64,000 nucleotides of DNA from Lineus longissimus (GCF_910592395.1 NC_088309.1:15502599-15566598); one strand, 5' to 3'; counted from the first letter of the stretch, positions 34,201-42,804 are shown. The notes: generated by a model not told the origin, from the sequence alone. A program made the numbers and translations.

Positions 34201-37200
34201 TGTTCCTATTCAATCGACGATGTAAGGCCTTATTATGTTGGTTTTAATTGAGAAGGTGCATTATAAGTGGCGTACGAAATACCGAAGCGGAGACAAAATG
34301 GCGGCATGTTGTTTACGCCATGTGCAATAATCTTGGAGCTCAATGACACTCAAGTACCCAATTTTCTGCTTAAAAAGTAGTCTGGTAGGCGATATTATCA
34401 CTAGTTCGTTTCAGTGGTAGTCATAAGGTCTTTAGGGACTAAATTCAGAAATTAGTTCTTGAAAATTTGGCCACATTTCTGTGAAAACGATATCGGAAGT
34501 GCATGCTCTGTTCGCGATGACATCGCCGATGTATTTTGAAGTGGAGAATTCCCACAGTATGTGCAGTAAATCGGCATGATTCTGTTCGCCTATTATGTTT
34601 TAGTTCTACGATTCTTTCATGAGTAAAAAGTAGACATTCTAAGCAATACAATAATGTCACTCCCATAAAAATACATTGCATACTGTACAATACCAAATGG
34701 CACATTTTAAAAAGCGCTCATTGGACAACGTAGGGAATCACCAGAAATGACGTCATCGCTGGTCGAAATAGAAAACTACGGTGGCGCAGTAGAGCACAAG
34801 AAAAGGTTTAGCATTAACTTCGTCATGCAAGCTTCAGCAACAAAACGATTTCTCATGAATGATTTATTTGATCATCATCAGCTTGTTTCCCCTGATAGAT
34901 AAAAAAATGATTTACAATTTCCATCAAAGTTTTCTATTTTGTGTATAGTCACATGTTATTTAACTGGCAAGGAGCCAAGCAGTTTTGAATATTCGTGGGA
35001 AAATACTTCGTACTTGTAAACGAGGCTATGACAATGAGTATCCTCATTCATGGCATAAACTAACTTCATGTTTCGGTAAATATTTTCATACGATGATTTC
35101 ACCCGAATTATGGTCAGTATTGAGGAATGAACAGTGGCATAATAATGTCAACCAAAAACATTGGTACCGTAGTGAACGCAAAAGGATATCAAATACCATG
35201 GAGCATGCCATTTTCATGCATAATGAACTAAACACCGGGAAGATATTAATGATATTAACTCAGCTGAGCGCCAGGCCCTTGGGCCTCTTGTTGGTATGTA
35301 CATTGAGGGTGACTAGAGCAAGGTTCCTTTGGAAAACGGGCTCGTTCCAAATATCAATATGGCCACTAGGGCGGCGTACTTGAAATCGGTTTCCGTCAAT
35401 TTCGAGGAGAACCGTTCGTCCGATCAAATTCATTTTTGGTATGTACGTTGGGGTGACTAGAGGAAAGTTCCTTTCGAAAACCGGCTCGTTCTGATTCTCA
35501 ATATGGTCACCAGGGCAACGTGCTTGAAATCGGTTTCCGTCTATTTCGAGGAGAATGGTTTGGAGGATGGAATCAATTTCTGTGGGTGTAGACCTAATGC
35601 AGTTTTGTAAGGGAAAGGTTCCTTTCGAAAATCGGCGCGATTCGAAATTCAATATGGCCGCCACGCTCACATCCTCAAAATAGGTTTCCACAATTTTTAT
35701 TTCCATATGCAAACTGGCCACTCCACTAAGCCAACTTTACCATTATCTCACCTTCAACCTTAATAGGCTGAGGGGTTATGCTCGCTTTGCGATGCTATTT
35801 TTTATGCTGCTCAGATAGCGTATGTTTCCTCACGTTATCTCGCTTCAGGGCGGGGTGATTCCTTTCACGAAATTACCGCTGTAATTCCGCAAAGTTGACA
35901 AAGTCTGCTTGTTTTTTCTGCACAGCTGGCAAAATAGTACCTTAACCTTTCCGTTTATTGGTGTTTCATACCGAATCCACCTTCGTTTCGGGTCTTAATT
36001 CAGAGGCCCAACCCACGATAGTAGATTCTTTTATTCCGCTAGCGCTAGACGCCATTTTGACCGTATAAATGCAACCTCGTCTCTCCGCGCTCTTGTTCCA
36101 GGATATCGGTATGCGTTGGGTACGCACAGTGAGGTAGGAAATGGTGCACGGGAATCAAGGTTGATCAGCTTTCATTAGGGGCCGTCTCGATGGTGAAATT
36201 CAATCGAGGAAGTAAAAAACATTGAATCGCGAATTTGTAACTGGGCTGGATGGCTTGTATCGCGGATTTGGATTTTTTCATCGCAAAGTGCTATGCGATA
36301 CTGCTTATTTCAAGCCTTGTATTCAAAGGTGGTCTTGTCTCCTCTGATAATGAATTTCGGTCCGATTTGATTCTTGACCTGGCCTTTGATTCTTAACTTG
36401 GCCACCAGGTGGGCCAGAAGTGGATCATTTTCGATAAAATTTGTATGGTAGGTTTTCCTAGCAAGGGTCATCACAATCCCCATATCATGTGGGTTTTTGA
36501 TTTGACTGAATTTTCAAGGTCACTGAGGTCAAATGGCCTGGCTGAATTGTTCGTTTGAGTGTAACTATGGGACATTTCTTATCCGATAAAGCTATGAACT
36601 TGACATTTGGTACACATGACTCCCTACGTCATATAATCTCTGACACTGAATTTCGGTCTGATCTGATTGAGTGATTCTCAACTTGGCCACCAGGGGCAAA
36701 ACTAACAGAGGTAAAAAGTGCAATATCTCGCTTCATAGTGACTTGTTTTCAATGATATTATTATGGTAGGTACTCCGAGCAAGGAAACATCACATATCCT
36801 ACGGGATTTAGATTTGACCTAATTTTCAAGGTCACAGAGGTCAAATGGCATAAATTGTCGATTTGAGTGTAACTACATGTATGCCATGTTTCTTAACCGC
36901 TAAAGGCTGAAGCTCTGAACTTGAAATTTGGTACACATGACTCCTTACGTCATGTTACCTCGGACAGAATTACGATCTGATTTGATTCTCAATTTGATCA
37001 CCAGGAGGCCAAAACTAGAAACGTGAATTATCTTGCTCATTAGTGACTCCAGGCAACGTTACATCACATGTCATACTGACTTTGGATTTGTTAGTTTGGA
37101 GGACTTTCAAATCTGCAAGAGTTAACAAAATCTCCTCAGCAGTTACCCTTCTTTATAGAAGATTGGTTTCCCCTCAAACATAGAACTAACCTCTCTTGTG

Positions 37201-40200
37201 ACCCAAGTCCCAAACAATAAACATTTTGCAAAACTTGTTGTGCCTATAATAACCTAGTGGTCATTTAAAGCTCATGCCACAATATGCACAAAAGTTTTGA
37301 GGAAACCCGGATGTCAAAGTATTCCAAATTCAAGTTCTCTTCTGTTATGTTTTCGTTCTGAATTTCATTTTCAGAATGGCTTAGTGCCCATTGTTGAGCC
37401 TGAAGTCCTCCCAGATGGTGATCATGACCTTGAGATGGCACAGAGAGTAACAGAAGAGGTTCTCTCCTACCAGTACAAGGCTCTTGCTGATCACCATGTC
37501 TACCTAGAGGGAACCCTACTCAAACCAAACATGGTTACAGCTGGGCATAGCTGCTCCAAGAAGTACACCCCTGAACAGGTTGCACAGGCAACAGTTACTG
37601 CATTATTGAGGACAGTGCCAGGTGCTGTTCCTGGTAAGCATGGCTTGAACTTTAGTCATTTATTAACCCTTTTACTGCAGAAGACTTATGAAGCGGTCAT
37701 TAAAACATGATCCCCACCCCAGTCAGGCAATCAACACAATTAAAAGACCGAGAACTATTTCTGAGGGTTGTGATTCGACATTTGTTAGTCTCAGGACTCG
37801 GTCGAATCGACCGGAATTCGTAGCATTCCCTAGGACTTGATGCTCAGGGTCCATATTCATAAAAGTTCTTAACTTAAAGTGCCATAAAACCCTAAGTGGT
37901 CAACTTTACATAGATCACAACTCAATGCAGTTTGATGTTGAATTGCTATCGATGTTTGTTTTCATAATATAATGGAAATGGGACTGAAACTCAAGAAAAT
38001 CTGAGTAATTTATCAAAGAAGCCGATATTCTTGTGTCTTAGAATTAAATTTTCTCCTGAAAATCGAGATAATAATGAATGTATTACCAATGTACTGTTTC
38101 GATTGCTTCCATCATGCTCTCTGGATCTGAGATGTAACTGTTATACTCCTTATTTTCAGGAATCACATTCCTGTCGGGTGGCCAGTCGGAGGTGGATGCA
38201 ACTGTCCATCTTGATGCTATAAATAGATATGCTCAGAAGCAGAGATGCCAGCCCTGGTCATTGACCTTCTCCTATGGCCGTGCTCTCCAAGCTAGTGTGC
38301 TCCAGGCCTGGAAAGGAAAGACAGAATTGGTCAAGGCTGGCCAGGAACAACTGGCATACAGAGCAAAGGTAAGAAAATGGTTTTCAGCTGGAAGGGTTCA
38401 AAATCCTTTGGAATTCTTGTATTCCTAACTGTGAAGTCCATATCTCACTTATTCTTAAATTCCTGTAGATTGTCATGTATCATTTTTAGCTTGCCTCCAG
38501 AGCATCTGTCGTCCGTATCCTCATCGCCGGCATGGTCCGTTAGCAAGGCACTTTTTGTAACTACTGGTGCTATCTACTTGGTTCATATTATGACTCCAGC
38601 TCTCTTAAGCTGGAGTCAGTATTGTTGTTGCTTGTTTTTCGTACAATAACGTGACCTCAGGAATGCTCAGAAATGCACTCGTTTTCACCAACGTTTTAGG
38701 CCAATCTGTGGCATGGACATGAAATCTAATTAGCGCAGTACTTCAATCAGATGTTTCTCTTGCCTTGAAATCATTCCTGGGTAATATCAATTGAAATTAG
38801 CCAAGTTAATCGACTTTTGCCGTGAACATAAATTGCGCTGCTGACTTCTAGAAACTATCAACATTGTGGCAGTGTGGTTCCCATTGTGTGCCCTCCCACT
38901 TCACACCGTGTCAGTAAGTTTTATGAGAGTGGGTGGCGTACGGTAAGGAAAATGGCCAAACTGACGTCATCACCCCGGCTATTCAGACCTCAAAACAGAC
39001 GGGCAATTCCCATTCTGACCAAAGCTGCCGATGCCAGATTTTATATGCACCCAGCAAAGATTTTTCAATAAAGCACCAGAAAATCTCTTTCAATCAATGT
39101 CAAGAAAGCACCTGACCATGAAAGATTAATACTTCCATTCGGATCTCCGAACATTAACCAAGAGATTGACATCTTGCACATATCCTTTGATTCAGTAATA
39201 AGGTAAATTTAGGAAAAAAGCATGCTCGCATTCAAACTGAAAACACAAAAAGTGCTTTATCACCCTAACGGAGGGATCAATTATCACCAAATCATGTGAA
39301 GACGATACATGACATATCACACAGGTTTTTGATTCAACCAAATTTTCAAGGACAAGGTCACAGAAGTCAGATAGCATAAATTGGCTGATGGCATGTTTCA
39401 TTGTATTGGAGCTATCTAGAGGTTCTTCATGTGACGTCACAACATGACGTTTTGACGGCCACTTGCCGATGCATTTCCTTTGCATTGTGACCACGTGTGA
39501 CGGCCAATATAGCAGTGCAAAACAATTTGTAACGTCATCATGTGGCGTCAGTGTTTTGAAGCCTTGCAGACTAAATTTCGGTTCGGTTCGATTCCTAGTT
39601 TGGCCACCAGATGGCTAAAATCGGAAAACTAAGGACTAAATGAACTGAGCAGAAAGGCCCAGGCCATTTCACTTGACTCGGCTGAGCTTCGGTTCCTTGA
39701 ATTATGTGTCACCTGGGTATTTGCAAATTGCATTGACCTGTTTTTCAGGGTCACTGAGGTCAAATGGTCAATCAAGTGGGTGAGGTCAAGTTTTTTACCC
39801 TGGGGTGAAGATGGCCACTAATAAACCCAAAACTTGAATTATTTCTGAGGGTAAAGTTTACCTTGAGTTTAGCCAGAGTTAACTCTGGATAATTGGAAAG
39901 TTATACTCAAATTATACCCCAGGGTTAAGTATACCTGAGAAAAGCAGCCATCTTTGTTAAAAATGAAAGGGCAATATGCATTAGGGTAATCTTTACTCAG
40001 AACATTGTTTTTAATCAAGACAGTCTTCATATAGCCTGCAACTCCTCTATTTTAACCATAACATTCTCTAGCCACCAGGTTCTTTTGGATAAAGGAACAG
40101 GGGGCTAAAATGATAACCCATGTGCCCTCCTCCTACAGATTGAAACTTCCTTGTGCCAAATGTGAAGCCAGAATTGCCCAAAATTGAGTCTCTTTTTTTG

Positions 40201-40563
40201 CTGTGGGTAGTACCAAGCAGACTCTTTGGGAATGCAATGACTGGAAAATATCCTTTGAGAATTACAACGAAAATGATCCCTCCAACTTACGCCAATTCAA
40301 TTTTGCCCAGATTTCCCTCAATGATCGAAAAAGAAAAAGCATGACTGTGATGGCAGTGAGGGCCATGCCATCTGGAATGGTTCATGCATCCATTCACTAC
40401 TGTCTTTTTGCCCCCCCCCCCCCCCCAGACATTTATTTATTTCATATATTCTTCTTTACATTTACAGGCAAACAGTCTTGCTTCTCTTGGGAAGTACGAG
40501 GGAGAAGAGATGGCCTGTGCCGCTGCCGGAGAGTCGTTGTTTGTTAAAGCTCATGCATACTAA
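13182..40563 (+). CDS. Fructose-1,6-bisphosphate aldolase, class I (six coding exons)
   Basis: This cytosolic enzyme cleaves fructose-1,6-bisphosphate to dihydroxyacetone phosphate and glyceraldehyde-3-phosphate in glycolysis, and runs in reverse in gluconeogenesis. Coding exons are 13182-13296, 27044-27313, 27924-28084, 37375-37633, 38160-38368 and 40468-40563, totalling 369 residues. All junctions are GT/AG and stay in frame. The TIM-barrel signatures are present: GILAADES (Asp35), [16 protein letters not shown] (Lys149), PIVEPE (Glu190), the Schiff-base lysine in LLKPNM (Lys232), the GGQS loop, GRALQAS, and a C-terminal tyrosine. Vertebrate paralogues are about 364 residues. The unusual feature is 26 kb of introns, mostly transposons, without damage to any exon. 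I cannot assign an A, B or C isoform name. Confidence 0.97.
14378..14415 (+). repeat. (CATC)n microsatellite
   Basis: A run of CATC and CGTC tetranucleotides lies near the 5' end of C1. The same tract is at 33712-33746 in C2, so it is a built-in feature of family C. Confidence 0.85.
14767..15074 (+). repeat. 154-bp tandem duplication within C1
   Basis: The segment starting aacatggcagctacac at 14767 is repeated almost exactly from 14921. C2 (around 34097-34250) has one copy, so the duplication arose after C1 and C2 separated. The two copies are nearly identical, indicating a recent event. Confidence 0.85.
16153..16706 (+). repeat. Tandem ~140-bp units of family D
   Basis: Four units follow each other, each with ggtatgtac, a gactagaggaaggttcc phrase, tcaatatgg(c/t)caccagggc and ggtttccgtcaattt. 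Similar units recur at 14170-14320, 33300-33652 and 35293-35580. They form the core array of family D and carry no protein. Confidence 0.75.
16707..19571 (+). mobile_element. Family A element, copy A1 (contains B1)
   Basis: It starts GGCTCACCGTAGGGG after atttttt-like sequence and ends tacggtgagcacaatggccc...gtttcatt. The host is family D, whose uninterrupted form is at 35565-35600. The interior has about three ~300-bp units, then the tRNA-like block near 17830-17890, then family B copy B1. About 50 bp of A sequence seen in A2 is missing beside B1, so a small deletion accompanied or followed that insertion. Confidence 0.8.
17922..19333 (+). mobile_element. Family B element, copy B1, 1412 bp
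   Basis: The 5' end AGCTCACCTC forms a hairpin with GAGGTTAGCT a few bases later. At the 3' end the inverse GAGGTGAGC is followed 3 bp later by the hairpin AATGGCCCTGGCCATT and CATT. The interior contains ~298-bp tandem units (phrases ttggtacacatttacccctt and accaccagggggcaaaa). B1 is 298 bp longer than B2, exactly one unit. Confidence 0.8.
20319..23271 (+). pseudogene. Transposase-like gene of element T, interrupted by B2
   Basis: The reading frame runs 20319-20992 and 22107-23271. Without the B2 insertion (20993-22106) the two parts total 1839 nt, an uninterrupted 612-codon frame. The N-terminus is charged ([12 protein letters not shown]). A Cys/His-containing region follows near 20765-20935, then a core with candidate acidic residues in [14 protein letters not shown] (Asp codon 22312), [11 protein letters not shown] and TLYVESFNN (Glu codon 22957). 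That pattern fits a D/D/E nuclease fold and recalls uncharacterised animal transposase-like proteins, perhaps near Kolobok. Catalytic residues are my inference. B2 adds a stop, so the gene is probably dead here unless B2 is removed as an intron. Confidence 0.7.
20993..22106 (+). mobile_element. Family B element, copy B2, inserted in the T transposase gene
   Basis: It starts AGCTCACCTCTTAGCAGAGG after five T and ends GGCCATTTCATT. With these boundaries the host codons on either side rejoin in frame without any duplicated base. At 1114 bp it is 298 bp shorter than B1, one tandem unit less. The sequence otherwise matches B1 closely, so both are recent. Confidence 0.85.
23287..23901 (+). CDS. Second protein of element T, unidentified, Cys-containing
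   Basis: The 204-codon frame starts 15 bp after the transposase stop. Residues 1-85 are acidic and proline-rich. Residues ~93-107 contain [13 protein letters not shown], a possible metal-binding cluster. A conserved-looking C-terminal part follows ([19 protein letters not shown], then a segment ending PYMGHKW). I recall similar C-termini in uncharacterised cnidarian and invertebrate proteins but know no function. Its position points to an accessory transposition protein. The frame is intact. Confidence 0.6.
   Translation: MAEELKVVSLALTTEQREAIHAFFNFYNWDYVELDHPPNEENQALQDIQNEGNIQGDNDELEPLPVPGGVVDPPPPQPQEEDHELSEPVIAPVPGADMCQHCNSSPCVTTHPQRWLGNGQASRNGNNVIRKQLYKKFWKMMEDRGSWNHPLYIGKKQQMQQQYMADDPSIVWTCREVMPDCVLETVRNLYPNPPGIPYMGHKWQ
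24855..26977 (-). mobile_element. Degenerate Gypsy-type LTR retrotransposon remnant
   Basis: Direct repeats at 24855-24964 and 26876-26977 share phrases such as attgtgatggcttcatcttt and tggttacatcc, and are read as LTR remnants. In minus orientation the right repeat starts TGTTGTGTCGG. Between them lies an integrase fragment on the minus strand. At about 2.1 kb, with no gag, protease or RT visible, most of the interior is lost. A hAT-like terminal phrase (gaagaaccctgg) near 25240 may be an unrelated scrap. Confidence 0.6.
25259..25712 (-). pseudogene. Gypsy integrase fragment
   Basis: The minus strand reads [19 protein letters not shown], the catalytic-Glu region of retroviral-type integrase, and further on [14 protein letters not shown], a typical Gypsy integrase C-terminal segment. 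At least one in-frame stop lies between them. No DNA-joining activity is possible from this fragment. Confidence 0.75.
27044..27313 (+). CDS. Aldolase coding exon 2
   Basis: It follows the acceptor TTCTTAG and ends at CAAG|GTAAGA. It carries residues 39-128, including the phosphate-binding GVILFHET region, [10 protein letters not shown] and [11 protein letters not shown] with the active-site lysine. The GT-rich loop reads [10 protein letters not shown], one residue longer than in vertebrate aldolase A. Confidence 0.96.
27314..27923 (+). other. Aldolase intron 2 (610 bp)
   Basis: GT/AG intron with no recognised repeat. It is one of only two short introns in this gene free of visible transposons. 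Confidence 0.85.
27924..28084 (+). CDS. Aldolase coding exon 3
   Basis: It encodes the very conserved [15 protein letters not shown] and FAKWRCVLK segments (Lys149 and Arg151 of the active site) and ends in phase 0 after YASICQA. The donor is GCT|GTAAGT. Confidence 0.96.
28174..28436. mobile_element. Diverged MITE, same family as 44761-44946
   Basis: The ends read tgacccatcacagtaaaacc and, inverted, a partly matching tgctgagacggggca. The interior shares aattccttcaattatcttctggtgtc with the intact copy in the Harbinger gene. It lies at the start of aldolase intron 3 and is older than the other copy. Confidence 0.55.
29071..29773. mobile_element. Element G, TTAA-flanked transposon with minisatellite
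   Basis: It sits between TTAA at 29067-29070 and 29774-29777; E1 shows the empty site. The ends are ~24-bp inverted repeats containing CCTGTTTCGCCTATTC. Just inside the left end, the repeat core is amplified into a 15-bp minisatellite. No transposase is encoded. A TTAA target fits piggyBac or Kolobok-type mobility. Confidence 0.7.
29085..29290 (+). repeat. 15-bp minisatellite (ttcctgtttcgccta)n
   Basis: About a dozen units of 14-16 bp occur, and the consensus is identical to the inner terminal repeat of element G. Because the unit is near 15 bp, it reads as open peptide repeats (FLFRLF and CFAYS frames); these are not genes. Confidence 0.9.
29937..30099. repeat. Imperfect inverted repeat, ~48-bp arms
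   Basis: Arms 29937-29986 and 30054-30099 are complementary over most of their length (agtccctgccatgtgctt against its inverse), with a ~67-bp spacer. It lies near the 3' side of element H and may be a subterminal transposon structure or a separate foldback insertion. Confidence 0.75.
30457..30694 (-). pseudogene. hAT transposase C-terminal (dimerisation) region, interrupted upstream by A2
   Basis: The minus strand reads [26 protein letters not shown], matching the hAT C-terminal dimerisation motif, then [20 protein letters not shown] and a stop. The upstream part continues past A2 at 32322, where the frame (…NFSRLNHLI) rejoins exactly if A2 is removed. No catalytic core is found upstream, so the protein is not functional. 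Confidence 0.75.
30695..32321 (+). mobile_element. Family A element, copy A2, inserted in the hAT gene
   Basis: It is complete: 5' GGCTCACCGTAGGGG after TTTTT, three ~300-bp units, the tRNA-like block (31800-31855), the gatttatttggtgcc block, the inverse motif tacggtgagc (32288-32297), the hairpin AATGGCCCCTGGCCGTT and the end CATT. It lacks B1 and the SINE, so it gives the empty sites for both. The hAT reading frame is continuous across the junction with no duplicated bases. Confidence 0.85.
32322..32975 (-). pseudogene. Upstream part of the hAT transposase remnant
   Basis: Two overlapping minus-strand frames (32322-32542 and 32430-32975) share the region. The first ends in [19 protein letters not shown], which continues into the C-terminal part beyond A2. 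The switch between frames implies a frameshift or a lost intron near 32430-32540. The longer frame contains [15 protein letters not shown] but no recognisable catalytic motif. Confidence 0.45.
33177..35800 (+). mobile_element. Family D element, copy D2 (contains C2)
   Basis: It starts ACCCCTCAGCCCAAATGGGC after TTTTT, with a 5' hairpin pairing to TAGAGGGGT, and ends GGCTGAGGGGTTA plus the hairpin GCTCGCTTTGCGATGC. Without C2 it is about 980 bp. It is inserted in the 5' part of hAT element H. It shares the C insertion site with D1, so both D copies descend from one that already carried C. Confidence 0.75.
33653..35292 (+). mobile_element. Family C element, copy C2
   Basis: The 5' end AGCTCAGCTGACTAAGTCAG follows TTTTT. 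The 3' end has the inverse CAGCTGAGC, then the perfect hairpin AGGCCCTTGGGCCT, then CTTGTT at 35292. The flanks rejoin to the uninterrupted family D phrase catttttggtatg. The copy lacks the 154-bp duplication of C1. No convincing gene lies inside. Confidence 0.8.
37375..37633 (+). CDS. Aldolase coding exon 4
   Basis: It begins after acceptor TTTTCAG and encodes residues 183-268, with PIVEPE (Glu190), the [15 protein letters not shown] segment holding Schiff-base Lys232, and [11 protein letters not shown]. The donor is CCTG|GTAAGC. Confidence 0.96.
37634..38159 (+). other. Aldolase intron 4 (526 bp)
   Basis: A GT/AG intron. A phrase near 37848 (agggtccatattcataaaag) resembles a Harbinger-type terminus, but no partner end was found; otherwise no repeat is recognised. 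Confidence 0.7.
38160..38368 (+). CDS. Aldolase coding exon 5
   Basis: It encodes [18 protein letters not shown], with the phosphate-binding GGQS loop, and [16 protein letters not shown] with the C1-phosphate-binding arginine. It ends in phase 0 at GCAAAG|GTAAGA. Confidence 0.96.
38369..40467 (+). other. Aldolase intron 5 with repeat fragments
   Basis: It contains a family B 5'-end scrap (about 38488-38588, starting AGCTTGCCTCC after TTTTT), F2 (38589-38970), diverged family A/B units (about 39250-39790), a small inverted repeat around ttaccctggggt and taccccagggtt (39797-39925), and a 16-nt poly-C tract (40411-40426) before the acceptor TTTACAG. Confidence 0.6.
38589..38970 (-). mobile_element. 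Element F2, partial second copy of F
   Basis: Matches the complement of 7600-7990 in F1, including the cacaccgtgtcag / gggaggg phrases and the actccagctc motif at its left edge. It is diverged and truncated on the right. It directly follows a family B scrap. Confidence 0.55.
40468..40563 (+). CDS. Aldolase coding exon 6 (C-terminus and stop)
   Basis: Encodes [15 protein letters not shown] and the flexible tail ending in KAHAY with TAA at 40561-40563. The terminal tyrosine is the residue that modulates catalysis in class I aldolases. Confidence 0.95.
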   Translation, partial: ANSLASLGKYEGEEMACAAAGESLFVKAHAY

Positions 40564-42321
40564 ACCAACTCTTCTGTGGAACTATGGGATAGATAAAGAC
40601 TATGTTGATAGTTGAATAGTATAGAAGATTGCCATACATTTTTCTGTGAATGGAAATATTCCCTTCTTACCTTAGAAATTAGGCGGACTATTTTGTTGTT
40701 GATTTGACAGTTCAGTTTATGTTTGAAAATGATTTACTTAATTGCTTCTTGTTATTAATGCCAGCCAGATAGATATGGTAAAATGTGCTAAGACTTTGCT
40801 GGACTTGCATGTGTGCATTGATGGCATTCTGATATGCCAAACCTCCCAATGTTATTCCCTGCTATTGTCTCCTTGTCTTTCCTATTTTCGTTTTCGAACA
40901 TTTTAAATTCACCACAGTTTCAATGTATGCATACCCATCTCCAATATTTCTTCAAACAAATGAAATGACATATCATTAATAATGTTTATTCATACTTATT
41001 CAAAAGTATTCATCAAATGGGTGAAGAGGGTGCTTAGTGCAAGGTATGCTTACTATACATCTCAATCGATACACACAATTGACAAATCTTAGCTAACCCA
41101 CTACCGAAATACATGTACAATTAGGCAGTACACGGCTAGCCAATAATTTCTTTTATGTTTAATCTATCACCACCGTACTCTCCTCTCCTAAGGTAATTTG
41201 GTCTGATATCAAAGGTCCTATTCTAAAAACATGGGGGTTCACATTGTCTCTATACCAGTCGCTCTTCTAAAATTCAGGTATTGTATGCTTTGTGCTAGGG
41301 TAGAGGACCCAACATTCTCTAACATATTTACACATAATCTCACAAAAGTATTTGAACTGCATTTTAAAGAATTTCTGCGATTCTGTATACGGTTTTCCAT
41401 CTGTGTTCAATTATCGATATCATCAACAATAATGTGTAAAAAGATTGTCATCTGTTCTGTATGGAATGTTGAAAAACTTTCTCACACATCTCCTCCACGC
41501 TGTGCATAATTTCTCTGTGTGCCTTGAGATAAATCAAGAAGTTGTGAACTGTATAGCGGCATACAAAAACGTTGAAAGAGATAATACACTACTTTAGAGG
41601 TAGCATCACCAAATTGCGTCGGAAGGGCATTTGTCTTGTGAACTAACTCTGTTATTCACTCATCCACCCCGACTCTACCGGCATCGGGCCCAAATGGCAT
41701 TCCTAATCCTAGATCTCACATCTACTTACCGTCAACACAATGCAATCTAAAACAATTTCGATATTCCTGTCGATTCCTCTATCAAATATAAGAAATTGAG
41801 TCCATGTTACATCAAATTGGATCCTATACACTACAGAATACTACTGTATGATAGCCATAATTGATCAGGCTTTATGGGTACATGCTAGAATACCTCTCTG
41901 CTCCTCATTGCTTTGAATAGAAACTTACTTTTAAAGAGGAGTTATCCATTTTAGAACCATACAAAACATACTCTTTTGACCTGTCCCCTCTTTACTCGGC
42001 AAGAGTACTTAGAAACAGATTTTCATAAAGATAATTGTAGGGACTGACTGCATTCAGTTCCCCTTTTTCCTCACCATCTATGAACAATTAGCGATTGGTC
42101 ACTCCTTGGATTTTCATCTCACAAAAGTAACTCAGGTCAGCTATTGTTTATAAAAAAAACAGCACTAAGGATTCAAAAAATTTGCCAAGAAAATATTGAT
42201 CAACATTTTTAGAAAATTCAAATGCCCAAATGGGTCATTCACCCCCTCCCCCTGGTTGCGTACAAAATGAATATGAATATAATGATAATTATGGATGACC
42301 CCTGTGGCATTGACTTAAGTG

Positions 42322-42600
42322 ACATGATGGAAGGTAGCAATCAAAGAGATCGGCCAACACTACCAGTACCAGTGTCAGTATCGGGGTTGTTTGTGATTTT
42401 AAACATTTTTAATGTCATGGTTATTTTCGATGATGTGTTGTTTAATTGTGTAATTTAATTCTCATGGATGTCCACTCGGCTTTCACTTCAGACATGATGG
42501 AATATACCAGTCATTGGGACAGTGTTAGTATCATGTTTGTATGTGATTATATTTTGTACGACGTAGTTGTCTTTGATGATGTGTTCTTTAACTTGGTGCA
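42322..42600 (+). repeat. Degenerate direct duplication, period ~170 bp
   Basis: Two blocks, near 42322-42450 and 42490-42595, share gacatgatgga, ta(c)cagt, cagt(a/g)tta(g)tatc-like, and gatgatgtgtt phrases in the same order. They are diverged, and the function is unknown. Confidence 0.5.
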
Positions 42601-42798
42601 TTTATCAGGTGGGCCAGTGAAAACGAGTACAGCATGAAGATATAGTTGTGTAAAATATGTGGATACTTAATCTAGATGTTTTTCACCCTCATATTTCTCG
42701 CTTTTTTTGCCATATTAGGTATACATCTTCAGACGATAGGTGGAGTATTGTTGATAAAGTAAATTAGAAACAAGATGCCCTTTACTGATAGGACTGTT

Positions 42799-42804
42799 AA
42801 TAAA
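42799..42804 (+). terminator. Candidate poly(A) signal AATAAA
   Basis: Canonical hexamer in a repeat-free region downstream of aldolase. It could serve aldolase if its 3' UTR is 2.2 kb; other AT-rich variants lie upstream. Confidence 0.3.

Larger units (their letters stand above)
29831..36319 (-). mobile_element. Element H, hAT transposon with 5-bp duplication
   Basis: The ends CAAGGCTTGAAATA (29831-29844) and its complement (36306-36319) are flanked by tattc at 29826-29830 and 36320-36324; E1 supplies the empty site. H carries remnants of a hAT transposase on the minus strand. Inside it lie A2 (30695-32321) and D2 (33177-35800) with C2, so the original element was about 2.2 kb, too short for a full hAT gene. 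It is internally deleted. Confidence 0.75.
28700..36341 (-). mobile_element. Element E2, E-family transposon carrying nested insertions
   Basis: It starts GAGACAAGACCACC and ends with the complement, at a 4-bp ctct duplication within A3. Sequence 28700-29066 and 29778-29830 is a reverse-oriented copy of E1 (770-1213). The rest is two insertions: G (29071-29773, TTAA) and H (29831-36319, tattc). E2 itself is thus only about 440 bp of original element. Confidence 0.8.
28560..37085 (+). mobile_element. Family A element, copy A3, split by E2
   Basis: The 5' part (28560-28699) starts GGCTCACCATAGGGG. The copy continues at 36342 after the 7.6-kb E2 insertion, with ctct duplicated at 28696-28699 and 36342-36345. 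The continuation to about 37085 has two to three ~300-bp units and then merges into unique intron sequence without the 3' hairpin, so the 3' end is lost. This is the outermost layer of the intron 3 nest. Confidence 0.75.
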
